A model generated the notes under the pieces. That model saw only the letters and a list, made by a program, of their open reading frames with translations, did not search any database and had not been told where the DNA came from. The translations under genes were made by a program, and so were the position numbers. 42,420 nt of DNA from Alphaproteobacteria bacterium UBA4588 (GTDB taxonomy: Bacteria; Pseudomonadota; Alphaproteobacteria; Puniceispirillales; Puniceispirillaceae). Positions 9,424 through 17,917 of the stretch are shown piece by piece (position 1 is the first letter of the stretch; each line of letters opens with the position of its first letter). The stretch spans positions 1-42,420 of the forward strand of contig CATISA010000109.1 of assembly GCA_949529445.1 (NCBI GenBank), read 5' to 3'.

Positions 9424-10053
9424 TCACTTGCCAAGTTTCATATGTTCGTAAAAACGTGCCCGTAAATCAGACTCAGTTTCAAAAACACCAGTAAAGCGGG
9501 TTGTAATCATTGATACATCTGTCTTGCAGACGCCCCTAGTGGACATGCATTCATGATTTGCATCTATTAGAATCGCAACGCCGCGCGGCTTTAATGCATT
9601 CTGGATTGTATCTGCTATTTGGGAAGTCATTGTTTCTTGCGTCTGTAGGCGTTTGCTAAAAATGTCTAATACGCGTGCTAGCTTTGATATGCCAACAACA
9701 CGCTTGTCAGGCATATAAGCAATATGTGCCTTGCCGAGAATGGGCACCATATGATGCTCACAATGAGACTGTAATGAGACATTCCGCAACATCACCATAT
9801 CGTCATAGCCTTCAATTTCTTCAAAGGTGCGCGTCAGAATTTCGTCTGGGTTTTCGCCATAGCCTGCAAAAAATTCTTCATATGAGCGCACAACGCGCCC
9901 TGGTGTGTCTACCAGACCTTCGCGCGTTGGGTCATCACCAGCCCACCTTATCAGCAGCTTCACAGCATTTTCCGCTTCATCGCGGCTTGGGCGCTGCTGT
10001 GACGCTATCTCACCTGTATCTTCCGAACAGGTCGCCTCATCATAGGGTGTCAT
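9424..10053 (-). CDS. folE: GTP cyclohydrolase I
   Basis: Opens the imidazole ring of GTP to give 7,8-dihydroneopterin triphosphate, the first step of tetrahydrofolate synthesis. At 209 residues it matches the FolE (type I) family. Zinc ligands Cys98 and His101 (SHCEHHM) and Cys169 (ANHECMSTRG) are all present, with the PTREGLVDTPGRV segment at 42-54 and the substrate-binding KLARVLDIFSKR helix. The start ATG at 10051-10053 is preceded by a GGCGGCG stretch rather than a clear Shine-Dalgarno. Upstream on the same strand is an unusually hairpin-rich leader, described separately, so control at the RNA level is possible. Confidence 0.95.
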   Translation of the reverse strand: MTPYDEATCSEDTGEIASQQRPSRDEAENAVKLLIRWAGDDPTREGLVDTPGRVVRSYEEFFAGYGENPDEILTRTFEEIEGYDDMVMLRNVSLQSHCEHHMVPILGKAHIAYMPDKRVVGISKLARVLDIFSKRLQTQETMTSQIADTIQNALKPRGVAILIDANHECMSTRGVCKTDVSMITTRFTGVFETESDLRARFYEHMKLGK

Positions 10054-10074
10054 CGCCGCCTCGCAGTCCGTAAT

Positions 10075-10257
10075 GTAAACATCAATAATGTAGTGTCAGT
10101 GAAACTGTCTTCTGATTTATCTCTACGTTTACCTTTGTTTTTGAGATCACTCAAGAAAACAACGAAAGGGTGCCGGAGAGCCGAGGTCTCATGCAGGTGA
10201 CAACCTGTCTTGAGCGCTAAGCGTGCGGCTGTTGATTCAACTTCTGTTGCCCACGCT
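10075..10257 (-). promoter_or_regulatory. hairpin-rich leader upstream of folE, candidate structured RNA
   Basis: Several short inverted repeats lie in the 200 bases before folE. Nearest the gene, GTAAAC (10127-10132, read on minus) pairs with GTTTAC (10075-10080); inside it GTAG (10123-10126) pairs with CTAC (10090-10093), enclosing CAGT-TTC-ACTG (10097-10107). Farther out are CTCAA/TTGAG at 10141-10154, CAGGT/ACCTG at 10194-10207 and AGCGTG/CACGCT at 10220-10257, the last enclosing GTTG/CAAC at 10231-10241. A THF-II riboswitch class (folE motif) is known upstream of proteobacterial folE genes, but I cannot match its consensus from memory, so identity is open. Chance repeats are possible. 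Confidence 0.35.
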
Positions 10258-10293
10258 ATATTCTATTTATTCATTCATGAAGGAATATATTAC

Positions 10294-10512
10294 TTAGTTG
10301 GCAACTTTTTTCCCAATAGCCATAACGCCAAAACCGCCTAAAGCTGTTTGATGGCCAAGGGCAATGCCAATTTCTGTGCCGGCTGGCCCGAATAATCATC
10401 CTGATAGTGCGCACAACTGCTATTTAGTTGTAATTACCCTATCCTATGAAACATGCTTGCCAAAAGAGCATAAGGGACCTTCTTTTGGAAGATTTACAAA
10501 GCCACCTTGCAT
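10294..10512 (-). pseudogene. possible remnant of a decayed gene
   Basis: The 10258-10731 stretch has no intact gene. On the minus strand two protein-like fragments lie in one frame: 22 codons beginning MQGGFVNLPKEG at 10512, and 33 codons ending GGFGVMAIGKKVAN before the stop at 10294-10296. Three in-frame stops separate or interrupt them (TAG at 10444-10446, another TAG and a TGA before 10396). The Gly/Ala-rich composition and clean reading suggest the end of a former enzyme gene, but I cannot name the family. A 66-codon open frame at 10494-10694 on the same strand, in another frame, could be part of it. This may also be chance. Confidence 0.3.
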
Positions 10513-10731
10513 TTAGTCATGGAATTGATTAGAACCCTGCTAGTTGATTCAAGAAAGGTACCTCTGAGTGAGGTCGTTCTATTCCAGTAATCATGTATTA
10601 GTTTGCCCCTGCCAGCGCATCCGATTGTTGGGATTGATGCCGCAAGAGTGGTTGATTTAATACGCGTTACAGCCATAACAAGCTGTGTAATCATTTAACA
10701 TTATAATGACATTATTTCAGGAGTTTCGCGG

Positions 10732-11268
10732 ATGACACGGACAAGACTTTCAGGTCAGAAAATTGCTATCATGGTTGCCAATGGGTTCGATGAGAAGAAC
10801 TTCGTGGAGATTCAGAAAATGCTGATGACTCAGAATGTTGGACTTAAGGTCGTGTCACCGAATTCTGGTCTGGTGAACGGCCGCAATGGCGACCAAGCTG
10901 GTATCAGCTATCCAGTTGATTCGCTCCTGTCAGACACTCTTGCTATTGATTATGACGCACTTGTTATCCCGTCAGGTCGGTTACATACAGCATCTCTCAA
11001 AGATGAGCTTCATGCTATTCGTATCATTCGCGCATTTTTGCGCGAAGGCATGCCGGTGTTAGTACAAGATGATGCTCTTGATGTTATCTGCGAAATTAAT
11101 GATGAAATTGATGGTGATGTGTTGCGCGCAGGTGCTCCCTTATCAAGCCTAGAGAATATTGTCTGGGCATCTTTAGATGCGAATATGAGCGAAGTGTCTC
11201 GCACCTTTGTGGCAAAATGCCTTCGGTCAACCGACGCAAAAGCAGAAGATGGCAGCGCTGCTGCTTAA
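10732..11268 (+). CDS. DJ-1/PfpI superfamily protein lacking the nucleophile cysteine
   Basis: A 178-residue protein with the class I glutamine amidotransferase-like fold of the DJ-1/PfpI group. QKIAIMVANGFDEKNFVEI at 9-27 is the first strand and the conserved acidic region, LKVVSPNSGLVNG follows, and YDALVIPSGR near 84 is the central strand. Where PfpI and DJ-1 have the nucleophile elbow (AxCHG or similar), this protein reads PVLVQDDALDVI, so no cysteine is available. The C-terminal domain of large catalases (HPII type) has the same fold and also lacks the cysteine, so a non-catalytic role is plausible. Start ATG at 10732 with AGGAG upstream. No catalase gene is nearby. Confidence 0.78.
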   Translation: MTRTRLSGQKIAIMVANGFDEKNFVEIQKMLMTQNVGLKVVSPNSGLVNGRNGDQAGISYPVDSLLSDTLAIDYDALVIPSGRLHTASLKDELHAIRIIRAFLREGMPVLVQDDALDVICEINDEIDGDVLRAGAPLSSLENIVWASLDANMSEVSRTFVAKCLRSTDAKAEDGSAAA

Positions 11269-11331
11269 TCAAACCGCTGCCTCTGGTGTGGTTATGGACA
11301 GATGACGGGCAATCTGGTTTAACATGATATA

Positions 11332-11550
11332 ATGTCGAGCGATGTTCCGTCACCTTGTATTAGTATTTGTCAGATCGACCCTGTCTCAGGGACATGTCGT
11401 GGCTGTTACCGAAACCGTAAAGAAATCGGCCGGTGGCAAGTAATGAGTGGCGCAGAGCAAACGGCACTTCTTGAGGATCTAAAAAAGCGTAGAGCCGAGG
11501 CAACAGGTGTGCCAAGGCGCGCTGCGCGCAGACGCTCGCCCACTTCGTAA
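11332..11550 (+). CDS. DUF1289 domain protein
   Basis: A 72-residue protein with the DUF1289 cysteine pattern: PCISICQIDPVSGTCRGCYR at 8-27, in which Cys9, Cys13, Cys22 and Cys25 could bind a metal, followed by the family-typical IGRWQVMS (E.W..M). The C-terminus from about residue 50 is Arg-rich (RRAARRRSP), suggesting nucleic-acid contact or disorder. The family's function is not known to me. It sits 63 bases after the DJ-1-like gene and 30 bases before the homocysteine methyltransferase gene, so it may belong to one transcript. The start is ATG at 11332; no clear Shine-Dalgarno is seen. Confidence 0.85.
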   Translation: MSSDVPSPCISICQIDPVSGTCRGCYRNRKEIGRWQVMSGAEQTALLEDLKKRRAEATGVPRRAARRRSPTS

Positions 11551-11580
11551 TGTTTTGTATGGCAAATTAGGAGGCATAGA

Positions 11581-12609
11581 ATGACTATATCTAATGATGC
11601 GCTATCATGGATTACATCGCGGCCCTACGTTATTGCGGACGGTGCAACAGGCACTAATCTGTTCCAGGTTGGTCTTGAGACTGGCTACCCCCCAGAATTA
11701 TGGAATGTAGAACAGCCGGAAAAAATTCGTCAATTACATCAGTCTTTTGTGGATGCTGGCTCTGACCTAATTCTTACAAACTCTTTCGGCGGAACAGGTT
11801 TCCGATTGAAACTCCATCAATCAGAAACCCGTGTATATGAGCTCAATAAAGCTGCTGCAATGCTGGCAAGAGACATCGCTGATAAAGCAGGCCGAAGGGT
11901 AATAGTTGCCGGCTCTATTGGTCCAACGGGTGAATTATTCGCCCCGCTTGGCGCTATTGATCGTGACAGTGCTATTGCTGCTTTCACTGAACAGGCTGAA
12001 GCTCTGGCAGATGGCGGAGCAGATGTTCTGTGGATTGAAACCATGTCAGCTCTCGAAGAAGTCGAAGCTGCAACAGCGGCGGCCAAGACAACAGGCCTTC
12101 CTGTGATGGCAACAATGACATTTGATACAGCTGGCTGCTCGATGATGGGCATTTCACCAGCAGATTATGCGCAATTTGCTGTAGAACACGGACTTCATGG
12201 ATATGGAGCAAATTGTGGGATTGGCCCAGCTGAGCTTATGGAAGCTGTGCTAGGGATCAAAAAAAATAATGCACCATTTCTGATCGCAAAAGGAAATTGT
12301 GGCATTCCGTCTTATCAAGACGGCGCTATCCATTATCATGGAACACCTGAACTCATGGCAGAATATGCCGTACTCGCTCGCGATGCTGGCGTCAAAATTA
12401 TTGGTGGATGTTGTGGCACAAGTCCTGAGCATGTTGCTGCTATGCATAAGGCATTAGCAGAGCGTCCGCAGGAGGGCGATGTTGATATGGCGCGGCTAAT
12501 AGCGGGGCTTGGCAAGCCATGGAAGGACCTGCCAACATCCCCTCATGAGAGTGGAACAAGTGATGGCGCTTCAGGGCGTCGGCAGAGAAGGCGTCCAACT
12601 CGGCGGTGA
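11581..12609 (+). CDS. bmt: homocysteine S-methyltransferase family protein (betaine--homocysteine type)
   Basis: A cobalamin-independent, zinc-dependent methyltransferase of 342 residues that makes methionine from homocysteine with a methyl donor such as betaine. The homocysteine-methyltransferase barrel is complete: DGATGTNLFQVG near residue 20, the LTNSFGG strand at 65-71, and zinc ligands Cys212 (GANCGIG), Cys277 and Cys278 (GGCCGT). It lacks the cobalamin domains of MetH, so it is a stand-alone enzyme. The methyl donor is inferred from similarity to the alphaproteobacterial Bmt group and is not shown by the sequence. Start ATG at 11581 follows a strong AGGAGG. The C-terminus is Arg-rich and not conserved. 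Confidence 0.82.
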   Translation: MTISNDALSWITSRPYVIADGATGTNLFQVGLETGYPPELWNVEQPEKIRQLHQSFVDAGSDLILTNSFGGTGFRLKLHQSETRVYELNKAAAMLARDIADKAGRRVIVAGSIGPTGELFAPLGAIDRDSAIAAFTEQAEALADGGADVLWIETMSALEEVEAATAAAKTTGLPVMATMTFDTAGCSMMGISPADYAQFAVEHGLHGYGANCGIGPAELMEAVLGIKKNNAPFLIAKGNCGIPSYQDGAIHYHGTPELMAEYAVLARDAGVKIIGGCCGTSPEHVAAMHKALAERPQEGDVDMARLIAGLGKPWKDLPTSPHESGTSDGASGRRQRRRPTRR

Positions 12610-12714
12610 TATGAAGTGTCGAATGCTTGCACATTAGCTGTTTTAATGCATACTGCGCCTGCCTGAATATGGCTCATTTATGGTCTTAGAATTGATGAAG
12701 AGAAAGATTGTCAG

Positions 12715-14484
12715 ATGCATCCCTACCGTTCCCACCATTGTGCTGAACTGACCCCTGAAAATATTGCCGACACAATTCGTCTTTCTGGCTGGGTCCACCG
12801 TAAACGTGACCATGGCGGTGTCGTCTTCATTGACCTGCGGGATCATTACGGGCTAACACAATGCGTTGTTGATAGCACTGACCCTGCATTTCCGGCTGTT
12901 GAGACGGTCCGAAATGAATCGGTTATCACGGTCACAGGAACAGTGCGGGCACGCTCTGAAGAAACAGTCAACACTGCGCTGCCAACCGGCGGAATTGAAG
13001 TTCATATTGATGAGCTTATGATACAATCTGCTGCTGATACACTTCCGATTCAGGTGAATTCAGATGAAGATTCTGGAGAAGATATTCGGCTTCGCTACCG
13101 CTATCTTGATTTGCGCCGGCAACGGCCGCACGATAATATCATGCTTCGGTCCCGGATTATCCAGTCAATCCGCCAACGGATGCTCGCACAGGATTTTACC
13201 GAATTCCAAACACCAATCCTTACTGCATCTTCACCTGAAGGCGCGCGCGATTTTCTTGTACCTGCCAGAATGCATCCTGGGAAGTTCTATGCGCTACCAC
13301 AGGCGCCCCAGCAGTTCAAACAACTGATTATGGTTTCTGGCTTTGATAAATATTTTCAGATAGCTCCTTGTTTTCGCGATGAAGATAGCCGCGCTGACCG
13401 GAGTCCGGGCGAATTCTACCAGCTTGATTTAGAGATGAGTTTTGTTGAGCAGGCAGATGTATTTGCCGCTGTCGAGCCTGTTGTACGGGGTGTCTTCGAG
13501 GAATTTTCAGACAAGAAAATCGATGAAGATTTCGTTCATATTCCGTTTGATGAAGCAATGCTGAAATACGGGTCCGATAAGCCAGATTTACGGGTACCGT
13601 TTGAAATTAGTGATGTAACAGATATCTTTACAGGGTCTGATTTTGCGATTTTTGCCAAATCAATTGAAAAAGGCGCGGTTGTCCGAGCTGTCCCAGGGCC
13701 AAAATGTGGAAGCCGCGCAATTGCAGACCGGATGAATAGCTGGGCGCAGGGCGAAGGCGCCCCTGGAATGGGCTATATCATTTTCGGTGACGGCGAAGCC
13801 CGGGGCCCTGTTGCCAAAGCGCTAGGGGCTGAAAAATCTGAAGAGATTAAAACACGTCTTGGTCTGTCTGATGGCGATGCAGCATTTTTTGCCTGCGCGC
13901 CAGCGGGAGAGGCAGCATCGCTTGCTGGTCGTGCCCGCCTGCGTATTGGTGCAGAACAGGGCCTGATTGATAACAGCTTGTTTAAGTTCTGCTGGATCGT
14001 TGATTTCCCGATGTTTGAGCTGGATGAGACAACCGGTAAGGTTGAATTTTCTCATAATCCATTCTCAATGCCCCAAGGGGGGTTAGATGCCTTGAATAAC
14101 CAAGATCCCCTTACCATCAAAGCATGGCAGTATGACCTTGTTTGTAATGGTATCGAGCTTTCTAGCGGGGCTATCCGAAACCATCTGCCAGACGTAATGT
14201 ATAGAGCATTCGATATTGCTGGTTATGGGCCTGAAGTGGTTGATGAGCAATTTTCTGGCATGATTAACGCCTTTAAATTTGGCGCTCCGCCACATGGTGG
14301 TATTGCCCCAGGTATTGATAGAATGGTGATGCTGATTGCCGATGAGCCAAATATTCGGGAAGTGACCTTGTTCCCGATGAACGGAAAGGCTGAAGACCTT
14401 ATGATGGGCGCTCCATCAGAGGTCGATGATGCCGCCCTTCGGGAATTGCATATTCGCAAATTACTTCCAAAAAAACCAGCCTGA
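12715..14484 (+). CDS. aspS: aspartyl-tRNA synthetase
   Basis: A class II aminoacyl-tRNA synthetase of 589 residues, the bacterial size. Domains in order: N-terminal OB-fold anticodon-binding domain ([20 protein letters not shown] near residue 24), the YRYLDLRR hinge near 129, catalytic motif 2 [15 protein letters not shown] near 220, the bacterial GAD insertion (about 290-420), and motif 3 GIDRMVML near 531. The hinge and motif 2 sequences are those usual for alphaproteobacterial AspRS, many of which are non-discriminating and also charge tRNA-Asn; that specificity is inference. Start ATG at 12715 with a GAAGAGAAAG purine stretch upstream. It faces ctaA, whose stop is 33 bases away. Confidence 0.96.
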   Translation: MHPYRSHHCAELTPENIADTIRLSGWVHRKRDHGGVVFIDLRDHYGLTQCVVDSTDPAFPAVETVRNESVITVTGTVRARSEETVNTALPTGGIEVHIDELMIQSAADTLPIQVNSDEDSGEDIRLRYRYLDLRRQRPHDNIMLRSRIIQSIRQRMLAQDFTEFQTPILTASSPEGARDFLVPARMHPGKFYALPQAPQQFKQLIMVSGFDKYFQIAPCFRDEDSRADRSPGEFYQLDLEMSFVEQADVFAAVEPVVRGVFEEFSDKKIDEDFVHIPFDEAMLKYGSDKPDLRVPFEISDVTDIFTGSDFAIFAKSIEKGAVVRAVPGPKCGSRAIADRMNSWAQGEGAPGMGYIIFGDGEARGPVAKALGAEKSEEIKTRLGLSDGDAAFFACAPAGEAASLAGRARLRIGAEQGLIDNSLFKFCWIVDFPMFELDETTGKVEFSHNPFSMPQGGLDALNNQDPLTIKAWQYDLVCNGIELSSGAIRNHLPDVMYRAFDIAGYGPEVVDEQFSGMINAFKFGAPPHGGIAPGIDRMVMLIADEPNIREVTLFPMNGKAEDLMMGAPSEVDDAALRELHIRKLLPKKPA

Positions 14485-14517
14485 TACGCCGGGCTAACTT
14501 AGCAGCATGTCAGATGG

Positions 14518-15546
14518 TCAGGCGCTTGTTTGACCAAGGGCATGTAATGTTGCGATCACAGCCCCTAGCAGAAGCACAGCGCCAAGCTGGTGCAGAGCGC
14601 CTGCCCAGACAGGCACACCAAGGAGCAAGGTTGTGATGCCGAGAACAAACTGGCAAACAACCAGGCCCACCATCAGATGTCCTCGCAAGGCAGCCTGCGC
14701 TGACCTGCGAGCCCGCATCCATAACCCACATACAGACAGAACAGCCAGAACGGCTATCCAGCGGTGATGAAACTGAGCTGATGCAGGATTTTCAAACGCA
14801 TCTGCAAGACCTTTTTCGCCGTACTCTACTGGCACAAGAGTCTCGCCCATCAGCGGGTATTCATTATAAAGTAAGCCTGCATCCATGCCCGCAACAAAAG
14901 CGCCAGCGATGATTGTAGCTACAACTAATAGCAATGTTGCCAGCCCTTGGCCATGTGGACGCAGAGCCTGTCCAGCAGAAGCGGAGAGTGATGTCCAGAC
15001 CAATAAACCATAGATAAGTAAAGCGACACCGAGATGGGTTGCCAGCCGGTATTGAGAGACAGCTGGATTATCAACTAGTCCTGAAGTAACCATCCACCAG
15101 CCAATTACCCCCTGTATGCCGCCTAGAATAAGAAGTGAAAATAAGACGGGCTTGAATGCAGAAGGTATCATGCCTCGCACCCAGAAGAAGAGAAGAGGCA
15201 GGCCAAAAGCAAGACCAAGAAGTCGTCCCCAAACCCGGTGGACATATTCCCAGAAGAAAATCGTTTTGAATCCGGATAGATCCATATCTAAGTTGATTTC
15301 GAGATATTCTGGCGATGACTGATATAACCCAAAAACTCGGCGCCATTCTGCCTCACTCAAGGGCGGCAAAAAGCCCATCAATGGCCGCCATTCAACCATT
15401 GATAAACCGCTGCCGGTAAGGCGCGTGACACCGCCAATTACAACCATCATTGCAACCAGCACCGCCATGATGCCAAGCCAGATGGCAATCGGCATACAGG
15501 TAGGGTGTGCGAACGAAGAGGTATCAACTTTGTGTGTTGAAGACAT
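14518..15546 (-). CDS. ctaA: heme A synthase (COX15/CtaA family)
   Basis: An inner-membrane enzyme that oxidises the methyl group of heme O to the formyl group of heme A for cytochrome aa3 oxidase. The 342-residue protein matches the COX15 (type 2) form: GGVTRLTGSGLSMVEW near residue 40, FFWEYVHRVWGRLLG near 97 with a heme-ligand histidine, LATHLGVALL near 169, and HHRWIAVLAVLS near 264. It has about eight transmembrane segments. The other cytochrome oxidase genes (ctaB-E) are not in this window. It is divergent from groES, with a 275-base intergenic region holding the groES control sites. Confidence 0.93.
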   Translation of the reverse strand: MSSTHKVDTSSFAHPTCMPIAIWLGIMAVLVAMMVVIGGVTRLTGSGLSMVEWRPLMGFLPPLSEAEWRRVFGLYQSSPEYLEINLDMDLSGFKTIFFWEYVHRVWGRLLGLAFGLPLLFFWVRGMIPSAFKPVLFSLLILGGIQGVIGWWMVTSGLVDNPAVSQYRLATHLGVALLIYGLLVWTSLSASAGQALRPHGQGLATLLLVVATIIAGAFVAGMDAGLLYNEYPLMGETLVPVEYGEKGLADAFENPASAQFHHRWIAVLAVLSVCGLWMRARRSAQAALRGHLMVGLVVCQFVLGITTLLLGVPVWAGALHQLGAVLLLGAVIATLHALGQTSA

Positions 15547-15704
15547 AATTATTCCGAGGGAGATTTGTTAAAAAGATTCTCATTATTTGTTTTCATATAT
15601 GACTCAAAGCGAAAAGAAAAAGCCTCTTTTCACCAATCGAGACACGCTGCCGCACCTTATTTAGTGAAACAACACCTCTCGTTCATTTTTTTTTATATTT
15701 GCTT

Positions 15705-15735
15705 CTTGACAGAGGGGGTCCTCTTCCCCACCTAT
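15705..15735 (+). promoter_or_regulatory. heat-shock-type (sigma-32-like) promoter of groESL
   Basis: CTTGAC at 15705-15710 and CCCCACCTAT at 15726-15735, 15 bases apart, match the general form of RpoH promoters (CTTGAA and CCCCATNT boxes). They lie 87 bases before the groES start and just before the CIRCE element, so the operator overlaps the expected start of the transcript. The remaining bases from 15547 to 15704 show nothing else I can name. Confidence 0.55.
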
Positions 15736-15748
15736 CCATCATGGTAAA

Positions 15749-15775
15749 TTGGCAGTCACGACACTAGAGTGCTAA
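15749..15775 (+). promoter_or_regulatory. CIRCE operator (HrcA binding site)
   Basis: TTGGCAGTC (15749-15757), a nine-base spacer, and GAGTGCTAA (15767-15775). The canonical CIRCE is TTAGCACTC-N9-GAGTGCTAA: the right arm is perfect, the left arm has two mismatches, and the spacing is exact. CIRCE is bound by the repressor HrcA, which is itself folded by GroEL, giving feedback control of groESL. It ends 46 bases before the groES start. hrcA is not in this window. Confidence 0.9.
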
Positions 15776-15821
15776 TAAACCGGTAACATAGAAAAAATAA
15801 ACAAATTTGGAGATGAAGGTT

Positions 15822-16109
15822 ATGAACTTTCGGCCGCTTCACGACCGCGTACTTGTACAGCGAGAAGAATCAGAAGAAAAATCAGCTGGTGGGATTATCA
15901 TTCCAGATACAGCAAAAGAAAAGCCGATGCAGGGTATAGTGAAAGCTACTGGCGCCGGCGCACGCGATGAACAGGGAAAGCTTGTTCCGCTCGACGTAAA
16001 AGAAGGTGATGTTATTTTGTTTGGCAAATGGTCTGGCACAGAGATCAAGCTAGACGGTCAAGATTACCTGATCATGAAGGAATCAGACATCATGGGTATC
16101 GTAGGGTAA
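15822..16109 (+). CDS. groS: co-chaperonin GroES
   Basis: The 10-kDa lid of the GroEL chamber, 95 residues. [14 protein letters not shown] at the N-terminus, the mobile-loop region [17 protein letters not shown], and the C-terminal [14 protein letters not shown] are all standard. The frame is open upstream to a TTG at 15807 and an ATG at 15813, but the ATG at 15822 gives the conserved GroES N-terminus and has GGAG at 15809-15812, nine bases before it. It is cotranscribed with groEL, 91 bases downstream. Expression is expected to respond to heat through the promoter and CIRCE site upstream. Confidence 0.96.
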   Translation: MNFRPLHDRVLVQREESEEKSAGGIIIPDTAKEKPMQGIVKATGAGARDEQGKLVPLDVKEGDVILFGKWSGTEIKLDGQDYLIMKESDIMGIVG

Positions 16110-16197
16110 TCCACCTTCGTCCCGTTTCGGATGGCGCTAGGGGATAGCCTCCTCTCCCGCATCTAGAATGCTCCTAAAAAAGAAAAAAGGAAAATAA

Positions 16198-17850
<1,653 letters not shown>

Positions 17851-17880
17851 GACGTCCCTGCCCAACGCTACTGAAATACA

Positions 17881-17911
17881 AAGGCGGCCGGATATACCGG
17901 CCGCCTTTTTT
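17881..17911 (+). terminator. rho-independent terminator of groESL
   Basis: AAGGCGGCCGG (17881-17891), a five-base loop, CCGGCCGCCTT (17897-17907), then continuing T to 17911. This 11-bp GC-rich perfect stem with a T-tract lies 30 bases after groEL. The opposite helicase gene stops seven bases beyond, so the hairpin may also serve that transcript, though its T-tract on that strand is short. Confidence 0.92.
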
Positions 17912-17917
17912 GATACC

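Noticed and set aside
10141-10154. TTGAG/CTCAA hairpin near folE as a transcription terminator
   Set aside because: The stem is short with bulges in its outer part, and it lacks a downstream T-tract on either strand.
10160-10260. tRNA or other known small RNA near folE
   Set aside because: No T-arm or anticodon-arm pattern and no SRP, 6S or tmRNA signature was found.
15565-15747. Plus-strand 60-codon ORF upstream of groES
   Set aside because: It overlaps the groESL control region, lacks a ribosome binding site, and its sequence shows no family resemblance.
15807-15821. TTG and ATG starts upstream of the chosen groES start
   Set aside because: The GroES family begins MNFRPLHDR, and GGAG at 15809-15812 is correctly spaced for the ATG at 15822.
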